DNA of 64,000 bases, taken from Ciona intestinalis. Lineage: Eukaryota; Chordata; Ascidiacea; Phlebobranchia; Cionidae. The translations under genes were made by a program, and so were the position numbers. Positions 39,091 through 48,921 of this stretch are shown here, piece by piece. Location of the stretch: assembly GCF_000224145.3 (NCBI RefSeq), contig NC_020173.2, positions 3,078,499-3,142,498 on the forward strand, read 5' to 3'. Each line of letters begins with the position of its first letter. The first letter of the stretch is position 1. Below the pieces are notes generated by a model. That model was given only the letters and a program-made list of their open reading frames with translations. It searched no databases and was not told the origin of the DNA.

Positions 39091-41011
39091 GAAAGAAAAG
39101 ATGACGTCTTCATCCAAAAGTGAAATACGCCCAACACAACGTAAGCACAAAAACATTGACACCTTTTGTAATGACGTCACCACATTGTAACCTAATAAGA
39201 AAATTTAAGCATCGTGACGTCAATTCACGGAAAACTTTAACAATGTTTTTCAAAACCATTTTTGATTTTGCGAAACAATTTTTATGTTACCAGTAAGTTA
39301 TTACAAAGGCCATCTTGCGTAGCCTATATGTTAATTACCACTGTTCGTGTAAGCAAGGAAAATGGCACGAGGTGTGGGAAATAAATACAACAGTTGTTGT
39401 CCCGCCATCACACTAGCTGCAATAAATGAACATCAAATTTTGAATAAATAAGTTACATTCATTCTTTCATTACAACTGAGTTTGTTGTCTAACTGAACTG
39501 TAAGAGCAATTATTTTTAAAACGAAGCATGGCAAAATTGGTGTTGCGTAGACGTTTAGATAAAATCCATCAAATATGTTATTGCAACAAAACTTTGTGCA
39601 TTTATATTTCATATACAAACTAAACATTGTGGTGACTACGAGGAACAAATGCTTTGCTACATGCACTGTTTCTGGCGGGGCTTTGGTTTTTGTAATCGTG
39701 GATTTAAAACCACTAAGCTGAACAGCAATTCTTTAAAGTCATGCTGAGTTATCTATAGGTACATCGTGTGTATTGTTTCACTGTAGATTCGCCAAAAATC
39801 GTTATCAAGAATACACAGCATACACCACATCATGTGATTTTCTCCTCAATAGAATCAGATACAGTTGGTAATCTAGCACCAGTGTTGAGTTGTTGGCGCA
39901 ACAAACTTTTATCAAACCTCCATCGGTTTAGTTTGTTTACGAAAACACCTCAGAGGAACAAACACCACCTCGAGAAAGGGTTAATTTATCTTTTAATTAC
40001 CGCGGTTTGAATTACCGGCGCTTTAAACCTAACCACTGTTTCTCAAACAGTAGACCGTAGAAGTTTTAGGAATTGTTGGTAACAAGATAACGTATTAACA
40101 AATAGGCGTGAAGGAATCTATGAATCTCTCCTCGCGTGACACGGCAAAGGCAGTCGTTATGAAGCACTTGTGTTCTGTGTATTATACAACACGTTCGAAC
40201 CTTTTTTGTAATTGTTTTGGCGGGAATTCTTTAGTAGCACCGTTGAGCCTTGAATCCAGCTCTGGAAAGGTAGAAGACGGGCTATGACCGCATGCAGGAA
40301 AGACTGCGCATCATTCATTACAAGCATTTAGAGCCAAATTAAAAGTTTGTAGCCTAAATTTTACAGATCTTTGTTATAGCAATGTTTTTTTTGCAGTTTT
40401 GCTTCGTTTTTTTTTAGTGCGTTGTGAGACAGACAACCACTATTGTAAACGGTAAGTTCTGCATGATATTGTATTTATAACGTCAAAATTCACTTTAACG
40501 GAACTTTCTGGAACAACAAACAAAGGATTCACTTGACAAAGACGTTTCACTTTAACAACAAATAAAAGAGACACTGAAACGAAAATATACACATTCACCA
40601 ACGTAGCTCTATAGTGACGCCTTGCGGAAGCAATTTTTCACGATTTATACAAGCTTACGCACCTATTTTGAATAAATGCCGTTGTGTTACATACAATACG
40701 TTCCCGGATATTTAAAGCAAAATATCAAATGTTGATGAAAAAAATATTCACTTTTTGTTTATAATTCTTCACTTTTTGTTTATAAAAAACACTTTTTTTT
40801 CTATTCGTTCTTCTTTGTTACATCAAACCTGGCATTGTGACGTTTTGTCTCACTTCCTCACTTTCTTGTGATAACTGCAACAAATAATGACGTCATCAGT
40901 AAATCTATATTCACAACTACTCATGCTTAACATTCTGACTTACTAAAACCTTCACGTAATGGCAACAACTTCATGCATTGGCACCTAAACATAGTAAAAT
41001 ACAAAACTACA

Positions 41012-41090
41012 AACATGGTAACTTGTAAGCGGGCATGAGGTGTATGAAACAGAACACCTGTGTTATAACCACAGTAGTTTCTCCACCATG
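41012..41090 (-). repeat. R1 dispersed repeat copy, inverted
   Basis: Contains gggcatgaggtgtatgaaac and acacctgtgttataac, the reverse complement of the R1 core. Confidence 0.7.
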
Positions 41091-41602
41091 CAAGGTTAAA
41101 TAAATTACATTCATTCATTTAACAAGATTTTTAATAAACTTACTACGGAAAAACAACAAGTTATCTGACATACAACAGGCAGAAAACACTTAACAAACAA
41201 GTAACACAGACTAATAAGAACAATGCTACATTTGACCTTTATAAAAAAGTAAATACAACCAAAATTATCATAACAACCAATCAACCACTAACCAGACAAA
41301 ACTTTTGACAAGAAGCGACCATGTATGATATTCAAATAACGTCAGCGCATTAGTCCTTTTGTTATAATGAAGACACAATATTTAACTTATTATGTCTAGT
41401 AAAGTAGAGCTTTTAAAACAAAACATATTTAATAGTCTTTTAGTCACAGACTGTAAAAAGTTCCCATGTTCTAACTTAAAAAGTAACCTTTCTAAAACAA
41501 CCAATTCAAGACTTATTATCATAAACCCAACATACAACTATGTGATAAACAAAGCAAATACCATAAATGTTACAAATTCAAGACAACATATCATTCTACA
41601 CT

Positions 41603-44244
41603 TTAACACATAACTAACCTCTCCCACTTTCTATGTTTAAGTTCTTTAAATGAATCAAGATGAGAAATATCTTCCAAGTATTGAGATAAACCTTGTAGTT
41701 CAACGTCTGTTGTTCGAGATTGGTGGGCGTTCTTAAATGGACGGATCTATAGAAAGAGTGATATAAGTGATATTATATAATAGCGTAGAACAGTCAGTTA
41801 TCCATACACTACAAAAGCTTCACAACTCAACTGTGGACACGGGAGTGGCAACCATGGATAAGTCACTAAAGTTTAGAAAAAGTGATATCAGAATGTATGC
41901 ATTTTTTTTGTGTCTTATGTTAAAGCTCACATTATGGTAATTATTATTAGCTAAAATTATTCAATATGTTAAAAATTACAACTACTTGTTAATTTCATGC
42001 AATAGCTATTAGCTTTAACGACTCATGGATAAGTCAGTAGTAACCATGGTCCATGGATAGATCACTCAAGTTTCACCCACAAGGATATAAATAACCAAAC
42101 CAACAAAAAGTTATATCTGCTTATCCACACACTATAATAGCGTCAGCAACTCGACAGTGGGCATATGAGTGGCAACCATGGATATTTGACCCTTTGACTT
42201 CTCACCTTTAACCCTGACTGAGGGTTCATGAGGAAATTTCTTCGCAAATCATCAAACATAATGGTGTTTTTAGCAGAGTAGAATTCTGGGTATTTCCCCC
42301 AAATCACTCCTAAGGGTTTTGTCTGTAATACATTGTGTTTAATACATCATAATTTTACACATACTTGTGTTTTTTAATGAGTTAGATGATAAAACCTGGT
42401 CCAAGGACACACAAACCCACAATAATAGCAGCAGTGAGCAGCACAAGCAAAAAGGTAACAATATGTTATACTAACTAGTTCAAAACCCGATCGCGAAATA
42501 TGGGATATAACCATATCTCAATCTACTATAAAAAACACATTAAAAAAAAGAAAAAAAAAACATATATATGTTATATTATCAAGTTTATTTAAACCCTCCA
42601 CTTACATCAATAACACCATATGAAGGTGTATGTACAGTTATCATGGCACCGTGGTCCATGAAAAATGCAATCTTATAGTTTTGGTTGCTTGTTACGCCTA
42701 ATTCCTTCATTTTAACTTCAATCCATTTCATACTTGTAGCAGCTGTAAATTAACAAAAGTGTTTTAAAGATTATGTTGTAATCGTATGGACCGTAGTTTT
42801 TGAGAAAAGTTAAAGGTGGCACAAAGCTTACAATAATTTTTCAGAGCTGCCCTTTACATTTTTAGTTACTATTAGAAATATAAACATAAATGGCCCGTTT
42901 GTCTGCTAGATGTAGTGACCATGCATATTTACTTTCAATTAAACTATGTATTACTAATAAGCGTGTTTTAACAACTATTGGTATGTCGCTACAACCTGTC
43001 TTTTCATTTAAAATATTTCTAAATCTTCGCTACCGAAATGCAGTAAACAAATAAAGTTAATATTTCTAAAAAAACTTACACCAAATAACGATGTCATAAT
43101 TAACATATGCTCTTGTTAGGAACTCGTGCAGATACGGTCTCATTAATTCATCAGCTTTCTCTGCATTTGATCGATGATCAAACAAAGTATAATCAACATC
43201 CAACACCAAGAGTTTCTTCCCTTCCCGAGGATCGTTAATTTTCTTCACTTCATAAGTTTGTACTCTTCTTTCAATCTTAGCTAAATGCTCTTCCCTAAGA
43301 AGTAGTTAAGTTGTGCAGATTTTTGTATAATTTACATATATAATTATATATATATATATATGCAGCTTATTTACCGCAATACTAAAGTATTGCAGATACA
43401 TTTTGTGTATAATTGATACACATACATCCTAAAACAAAATTAAACATTTGTCGTAAAAACTTTAAAAAAAGAATTTGTGGGACATACATTTGTGTTCATT
43501 TAGAAAAATGGTAATACACAATTGTTGGTGGAAGCAATACGAGTCAGGTAACCCAACAATTCTTTTGGCGATTTGAAAGCGGACAAATTCATGGTAAGGT
43601 GTTTCTAACTCACATGTGTTCCAATTTTATCTCCTCTTCATCCCCGATGTCAAAATCATTGATGACTTCACCAACATCAGGTGGAGGACCAAGGACTTCT
43701 TCCTGTTTGTGGAAAAGTTTAAGGTTTATCAACATGGTAATAATATAAAGTGTTGCTAAATTACCAAGTTTTCTTCAGTGGTTCCCATCATCATTATCTT
43801 CATATTTGGTTTTACTTTTAAATCGGTCAACACTGCATTTTCTTCAGCAGGTTTACCTGCAAGTATAAAAGGCTCTGTTATTTAAAATTTTTCGTAATTA
43901 CCATTTCTGCTTAGTGGTTAGGCACTTGCGTTGCAATCAAAGATAGGGCTTCAATGCTTGACACTTATAGTCTGATACCGATACTGTTAGGTTTTCCTTG
44001 GGCAAGACGTTTAAACTACATTGCTCCAACCCATAACATGCCTCACTGTATTACTTAAATTATGTAAAAAAGAATTACACAACTGACCTTTAAACTTAAG
44101 ATTGAGAAGTTTTTGTCGATCAGATCGAACTTTTGTTTCACCTTCGATTAAAAGTTTTAAATCCTTCACCGTCATGTCCGGGGAGATTTCGAGTGGATAA
44201 TTTTGTCCGTTCCATTTTATAACAACCTTGTATTTATCTGTCAT
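41603..44244 (-). CDS. UBLCP1: UBLCP1, ubiquitin-like domain-containing CTD phosphatase 1
   Basis: Nuclear proteasome phosphatase of the FCP/SCP (HAD) class. Seven exons: 44244-44088, 43856-43765, 43702-43614, 43294-43080, 42742-42606, 42322-42206, 41746-41603. Together they encode 316 residues plus stop, against 318 in human. The first exon carries the N-terminal ubiquitin-like domain ([11 protein letters not shown], then [11 protein letters not shown]). The catalytic HAD motif DVDYT lies at residues 145-149, with the nucleophilic first Asp and general-acid second Asp intact, and the late acidic pair of IMFDD is at about 254-255. The start at 44244 is preferred over an upstream in-frame ATG at 44286 because [11 protein letters not shown] aligns with the family N terminus. 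A CAG with a short pyrimidine stretch lies about 27 bases before it. The family dephosphorylates the 26S proteasome through UBL binding to Rpn1. All key residues seem intact. Confidence 0.97.
41799..42190. repeat. R4 repeat, two to three units in a UBLCP1 intron
   Basis: Built from gggagtggcaaccatggata, agtcactaaagtt, cacaaggatataaatgacc and gcttatccacacactataat. Further copies are at 56748-56850 and 63352-63535. Confidence 0.65.
42483..42535. repeat. R2 MITE fragment
   Basis: The segment gatcgcgaaatatgggatat followed by ctcaatctactata matches one inner part and one end of the R2 family. It lies in a UBLCP1 intron. Confidence 0.45.
43857..44087. repeat. tRNA-derived SINE fragment in UBLCP1 intron 1
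   Basis: About 43903-44035 reads like a decayed tRNA-type promoter: a box-A-like gcttagtggttaggcactt, a degenerate box B (gggcttcaatgc) and a tail with ccttgggcaagacgttta. The same tail recurs at 7495-7515 and, diverged, at 58465-58490. The interval given is the whole intron that contains it. Confidence 0.55.
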
Positions 44245-44731
44245 ATTGTTAATTAGGTTGTACACGCTGAATGAATGAATTAACATTTATGTCATTAAAT
44301 ATATAGTTATTACGCCATGAACAGTAGAAAATGAAAAACTGAGATATATATATTATTTGTTATACAGAGAAACAGTTTAGAGATCTTTTTGTAAAAGTGT
44401 TTTACAGTTTTTAATATAAAGAAGAAAGGGATAGTGTGATACATACATCTTTTACAGTTTTTTAACGAAGGAATCATCATATAAGTGTGTAAATTAAAAC
44501 ACTAATTGTTCCAAAATGTTTTTTGAAGGAATCAAGTTAAATTAACACTATACATTAAAAAGTTGCAAAACAAATAACCACTATTGACATTTTTCAGTAA
44601 AACACAATAAGAGTTCAAAAAATTCCTAGTGACATTATTCATTGTAGTTTTACTTACATAAAAATCAATGGAATTTAAAACATATGCATATTAATTATAG
44701 CAACATTAAAAAGTAATGCAATTCAACATTT

Positions 44732-44977
44732 CTACGACTTTGCTTGGTCCAGAGCTTCATTAGCCCTTTCTAATGCATTTATTAATAGCTTAAGTTCGTC
44801 TTTGTTCATTTCAATTGAAGTGGTTTTGGTTTCTGGTGATTTTTGGTCAGGTTGAATGTCCAAATCAACTTTTACTAAAGGCTGGTTTAACGAAGACAAT
44901 TTGTCGCTTGATAAGACCAGGTTAAGTTGCCAGTCAAAATCCTTAAGGTGACCGGCTGTTGTTTCATTGCCGTTCAT
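44732..44977 (-). CDS. COMM-domain-only protein (COMMD8/COMMD6-like)
   Basis: A single-exon frame of 81 residues that is almost entirely one COMM domain. FDWQLNLVLSSDKLSSL is closest to the COMMD8 type, followed by a short variable linker and the leucine-rich end IEMNKDELKLLINALERAN. COMM proteins form the Commander complex with the CCDC22/CCDC93 pair and act in endosomal recycling and NF-kB control. Human COMMD8 has about 100 extra N-terminal residues (HN domain) that are absent here, while human COMMD6 is likewise short (85 aa). An in-frame TAA lies seven bases before the ATG, with no good splice acceptor between them, so the short form looks genuine. It sits 487 bp upstream of UBLCP1 on the same strand and diverges from CTU2. 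Whether it is COMMD6 or a shortened COMMD8 is open. Confidence 0.85.
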   Translation of the reverse strand: MNGNETTAGHLKDFDWQLNLVLSSDKLSSLNQPLVKVDLDIQPDQKSPETKTTSIEMNKDELKLLINALERANEALDQAKS

Positions 44978-45426
44978 CGTTTAAAACATTAATTTGTGAA
45001 CAAACCGAAGCAAAAACCGAATAACAATTTTCGTGAAAAACAACTTTTTTAGGTAAAAATACGGGAAAATCCCTTTTCAGAAAGCTGCCAAAAGTGCTGC
45101 CTACAAATTAAATCGCAAATACTACATCAAATTTCCGGAATTATAATAGAATAATAATAGCTGTAATATTTAAAATAAATATGCTTTACAATTTGTTTTA
45201 TAATTTGAATACATTTGAACTTATTTATATATGTTTTATTATTGTAAAATAAAAAATAGTTTTCAGCCAAACACTTCATGGCAGCACTGACAATTTCACA
45301 CACTTTCTAATAGAGATCTACAATTTGGTTTAAAGTAGTGGTTTTAGAAAAAGTTGTGAATAAAACATCATTAATTCAATACCACAACTATATTTACAGT
45401 TTTATTTACTTTTACTAACAGTTAAT
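44978..45426. promoter_or_regulatory. Divergent promoter region between COMM gene and CTU2
   Basis: The two start codons point away from each other across 449 bp, so the promoters of both genes should lie here. The sequence is AT-rich and no firm TATA box or factor site could be named. A pyrimidine-rich acceptor ending in AG at 45421 belongs to CTU2. Confidence 0.5.
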
Positions 45427-48409
45427 ATGTGTCAGGTAAACGGAGAAACGTTTTCACCCAAACTGGAGCCTCAGATTATGTAAGTATATGTATATCTTTA
45501 TTTACCAACTTATCAATGAAAAAATTAGCACAATATTGTAATCTTTTGTGCCTTAAAATTTTACCCATCTGTATATAATGATAACATTTAATTTTGCAGA
45601 CATGGCAAAGCTTGTGTAAAATGTGAGAAGGATTCTGTTATTGTTGTTGGGACAAACGGAACATTTTGCAAGTAATTCAAGAACATTCATGTATATCTAG
45701 TGTATTAGATCACACCTATTATTTAATTAGCAAGCAAACATGATGTTTCTGAATAGATGACGAATAAAGTGAAGCACTTAACTTGTATGAGGTGTATAAG
45801 AAAAAACCCATATTATACCTTGGCAGTAAACATGAGGTGTATGAATTTACCATGTGTATCTGGTGTATAAGAAGACACCCATGTTATAACTCGACAGTGA
45901 GCATTGGTTGTATGAATACACCATGTGTGTGGTGTATAAGAAGACGTAAAAAATAAGTATCTCCCTTTTATAACTTCAGTGCATTACATGTACTTACACC
46001 ACATTTATATAAACAGGGATTGCTTTGAAGTTTACTTCAGCCACAAGTTCCGAGCATCCATGGGTCGCAACCCACTTGTGCGACATCATGATAAAGTTGC
46101 TCTCGCTTATTCTGGTGGTAATAACTCATCTGCTTTGCTTAATCTTATTAAAAAGGTAATAATAAAATCATAATAATGTTTCTTTCTAGCCAGTATGTAG
46201 AATAACAAAATACTGTTTAAACTGTAAAAACATGTAAACTAGTAAGAAATAAAAGGATGTATACTGTACCAGCTTAAAAATATTGGTTTAAATATCTGAC
46301 TTATATCATACCTATTCAAGAAAGTTAAATATATAAAGATATAATTTACTCTCTTTTTTTCAGGGTTTAGATCCAGCAACTGTTAAAAAATTAAAATTTA
46401 CACCGGGTTTGATATTTGTTGACGAACGAATACTTTATCCAAGTGATGACTATGAAAAAGTGAAAGAAATTGAAGAAATAATGCGCAACACTGGGTTTCC
46501 TTATCACATTGTTAAACTGGAGGAGGTAGGTACTTATGCTCACTGTCAAGCTGTTATTGTTTGTTAGAAATGTAACTAGATATGATGTGCATATAAACTT
46601 CATACATTGGCATTGTATAGGCATGCCCAAGGCCACTCTTAAACAGATTTTAATGTATGAACATGAAATTGCTAATTCTCACTGTCAAGCTATGTTTCTG
46701 ATTGATGAAATATGGGTATTATGTGCAATGTGCATATACACTTTATACATTGGCATTGTATATCTCATTGTCAACCACATATGTTTCAATGTAAATGTAA
46801 TGTTTAAAAAAGAGATTCCCTTTTTAAATCATGTCATCTTTATAATTGACCAGGTTTTCTCAACTGAAGATACAGATGAAAAAATGACAAATGCAGAAAA
46901 ACTTGAAAAGTTGTTTAACTCAATCACAACTCTAACATCAAAGCAAGAAACACTTTATAGGTTAAGGTGTGTATGATAACTTTTGGGTGTTGGGGTAAAG
47001 GACAGACACTGGCCTAAACCCAGGTCTCCTGCGTAGGACCTAACTATATAGAATAGAATGTCTAATTTTTGGACATTTATGTTAGCAATTTTAAATTCAA
47101 TTTATTTCATTTAAAAAAACAATCTTTGTTGCAGAAATACGGTCTCAAGATGTTAAAAACTTTATTAGCAAATTGTAAACCCAAAAAATTGTAAAATTGT
47201 TTTTTTTGCATCTAGGTGTTACTTGCTGTCACGCAAAGCAAAGGAGCTCGGATACGATCATGTTTTTATGGGTGAAACGAGCACTAGACTTGCCATTAAC
47301 ATTCTATCCAACTTTTCGTTGGGTCGTGGGGTCCATCTACCCCAGGATACTGGGTTTTCGGATGGCTTAAGGTTTGAGGGGGTTGGGGTAAAGTTGTTAC
47401 GGCCGATGCGAGAAATGAGCATGAAGGAGATAGCAGTTTATAATGCTCTGAATAAAGTAAGCAAGCTTATTGTTCTGTATGTGTCTGTCTGTATGTGTGT
47501 GAATTTGCGATTACCGCTTTATTAGATATTAAACCTAATGTTCAATCCCTTTAAATAAGGGTTTTCTATAAAGGGCTTCCATATTCATTTTTAAAGCTTG
47601 GAATATAGTAAGCTGCATTGTTTCAACTTTTAATGACTACTTTTTAAACAGTTTTATGCCATTTTTATAGAGTTAAGTTTTGCAGGCAACAGGCTAACTT
47701 GTTGTCACACCTAACTTAGTCTATCACTATGGGTTAATGGAAAAAACTCTATAGTTGCAAGTCTTAGGTGCTGTGAGTGATATGTTTAAGCGTATGTGAG
47801 TGGTGTAGAGGTGCATTGCTTTAGTTTTATAAAGGTGCAGAAAAGTAACACTGTGTGCATATGTTGTGTAACCCATCTTATGCACCTCAGGTTCCGACTG
47901 TTTTCCTTCCAAATCTCGCAACAAGCCAATCAGTGACATCTAGTGTTCAAAATCTGACGGAGAATTTTATCCTCGGACTTGTAGCGGGATTTCCCTCAAC
48001 TGAGATGACCGTGTTCAGGACTTCAAATAAACTTCACGGGAAAAATGATGAGAAAAAATCTAGAGGTTGTTGCCGTTTATGTTTCGGAGCCATCGACACG
48101 GAGTGTGGCACGGCACAAGCCACGGCTCTGCGCCACACATTATTCTCTGAAGCCATCAATACCAGCCACGCAAGTTCTACTTACAATGATTCATCCATTA
48201 ATATAATGGATGTACCAACTCTTATCCAACCATTGGAATATCAAAACCTACAAGTTTGTTACGCATGTCGACTGTTGGGTAAAGAAGTCACACAAGATGG
48301 AAAAGATATTCTTTTTCCTCCTGTTGTTACCATGACAACTTATCCAGAAAAGCTACTATCCTCCAATGACATAAAGAACAAACTAAATGGGATTTTATTA
48401 GAAGACTAG
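45427..48409 (+). CDS. CTU2: CTU2, cytoplasmic tRNA 2-thiolation protein 2
   Basis: Partner of CTU1 in 2-thiolation of wobble uridine 34 in tRNA Lys, Glu and Gln, acting with the URM1 sulfur relay. Seven exons: 45427-45479, 45600-45671, 46017-46155, 46364-46525, 46854-46966, 47216-47456, 47891-48409, giving 432 residues. The protein starts MCQV as in human CTU2. Cysteine pairs CVKC (23-26) and CKDC (41-44) form an N-terminal zinc site. SGGNNSS at 74-80 retains the PP-loop signature. LGRGVHLPQDTGFSD and LLRPMREMSMKEIAVYN are family hallmarks, and C-terminal pairs CRLC (321-324) and CYAC (383-386) form a second cysteine cluster. A pyrimidine-rich AG acceptor stands five bases before the ATG. 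AATAAA at 48591 and 48595 is the likely polyadenylation signal. Confidence 0.95.
45775..45950 (+). repeat. R3 tandem-type repeat in a CTU2 intron
   Basis: About three units of 55-65 bp built from gtgagcat, aggtgtatgaatacaccatg, tgtgtctggtgtataagaag and acacccatgttataactcga. The same units recur at 5283-5455, 57555-57720 and 59925-60040, and weakly at 50480-50590. Confidence 0.7.
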
Positions 48410-48590
48410 AATTTTTATAAAGTAGAAAAAATTAGATTGACTTTTCGGCGGACATTTTGTTTTTATTGTAAAAATTGGTGTTTTTAATATTACATTTCAC
48501 TACACCAGTGTTCAGTGATATTTTTTAGTTTTAAGATGAAATTATTAAATTGGCAACACTGCACAAGTTCTAAATGTCTATGACATTACA

Positions 48591-48600
48591 AATAAATAAA
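48591..48600 (+). terminator. CTU2 polyadenylation signal
   Basis: Two overlapping AATAAA hexamers lie about 185 bases after the CTU2 stop codon. CTU2 converges on the sulfotransferase gene, whose stop codon is only 512 bp away, so the 3' untranslated regions may meet or overlap. Confidence 0.6.
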
Positions 48601-48921
48601 TACAGATTTTTAAAATAGCTTTATGATGTAAAAATGATCTTTGTTTTATCATTTTTAAAATGAAGGTAAGCATTCTATATTCTATAAGTTTAACAATGAG
48701 TTTCAATTGTTTTAAAAAAAATATTTTTTTCTTATTTGTACATAGCATCAAAGTCAGTCTGTTAAAAACGTGCTGCTTGTGTCAGTCATGGTAAAAACTT
48801 CTAAATTTAAAAAAAATACAACTAAAAATTAAATTTGGACCGAAAAAGTAGCACAAACCTATAACTGACACTGTACATTTTCCTATTCATTACTTTGTAG
48901 GTTATACAATACTTCTAAATA

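Larger units (their letters stand above)
35332..41602. other. Intergenic region between Slit start and UBLCP1 end
   Basis: About 6.3 kb upstream of the Slit ATG and downstream of UBLCP1. No recognisable coding exon was found. It should include the Slit promoter, 5' untranslated sequence and the UBLCP1 3' end. It holds four R1 repeats (36171, 36745, 39005, 41012), MITE copies (37439, 38669) and four TGACGTCA palindromes (35871, 39172, 39215, 40888). Confidence 0.6.

Noticed and set aside
46536..46976. A 146-codon plus-strand frame.
   Set aside because: It is intron sequence read through into CTU2 exon 46854-46966; only that exon portion is coding.
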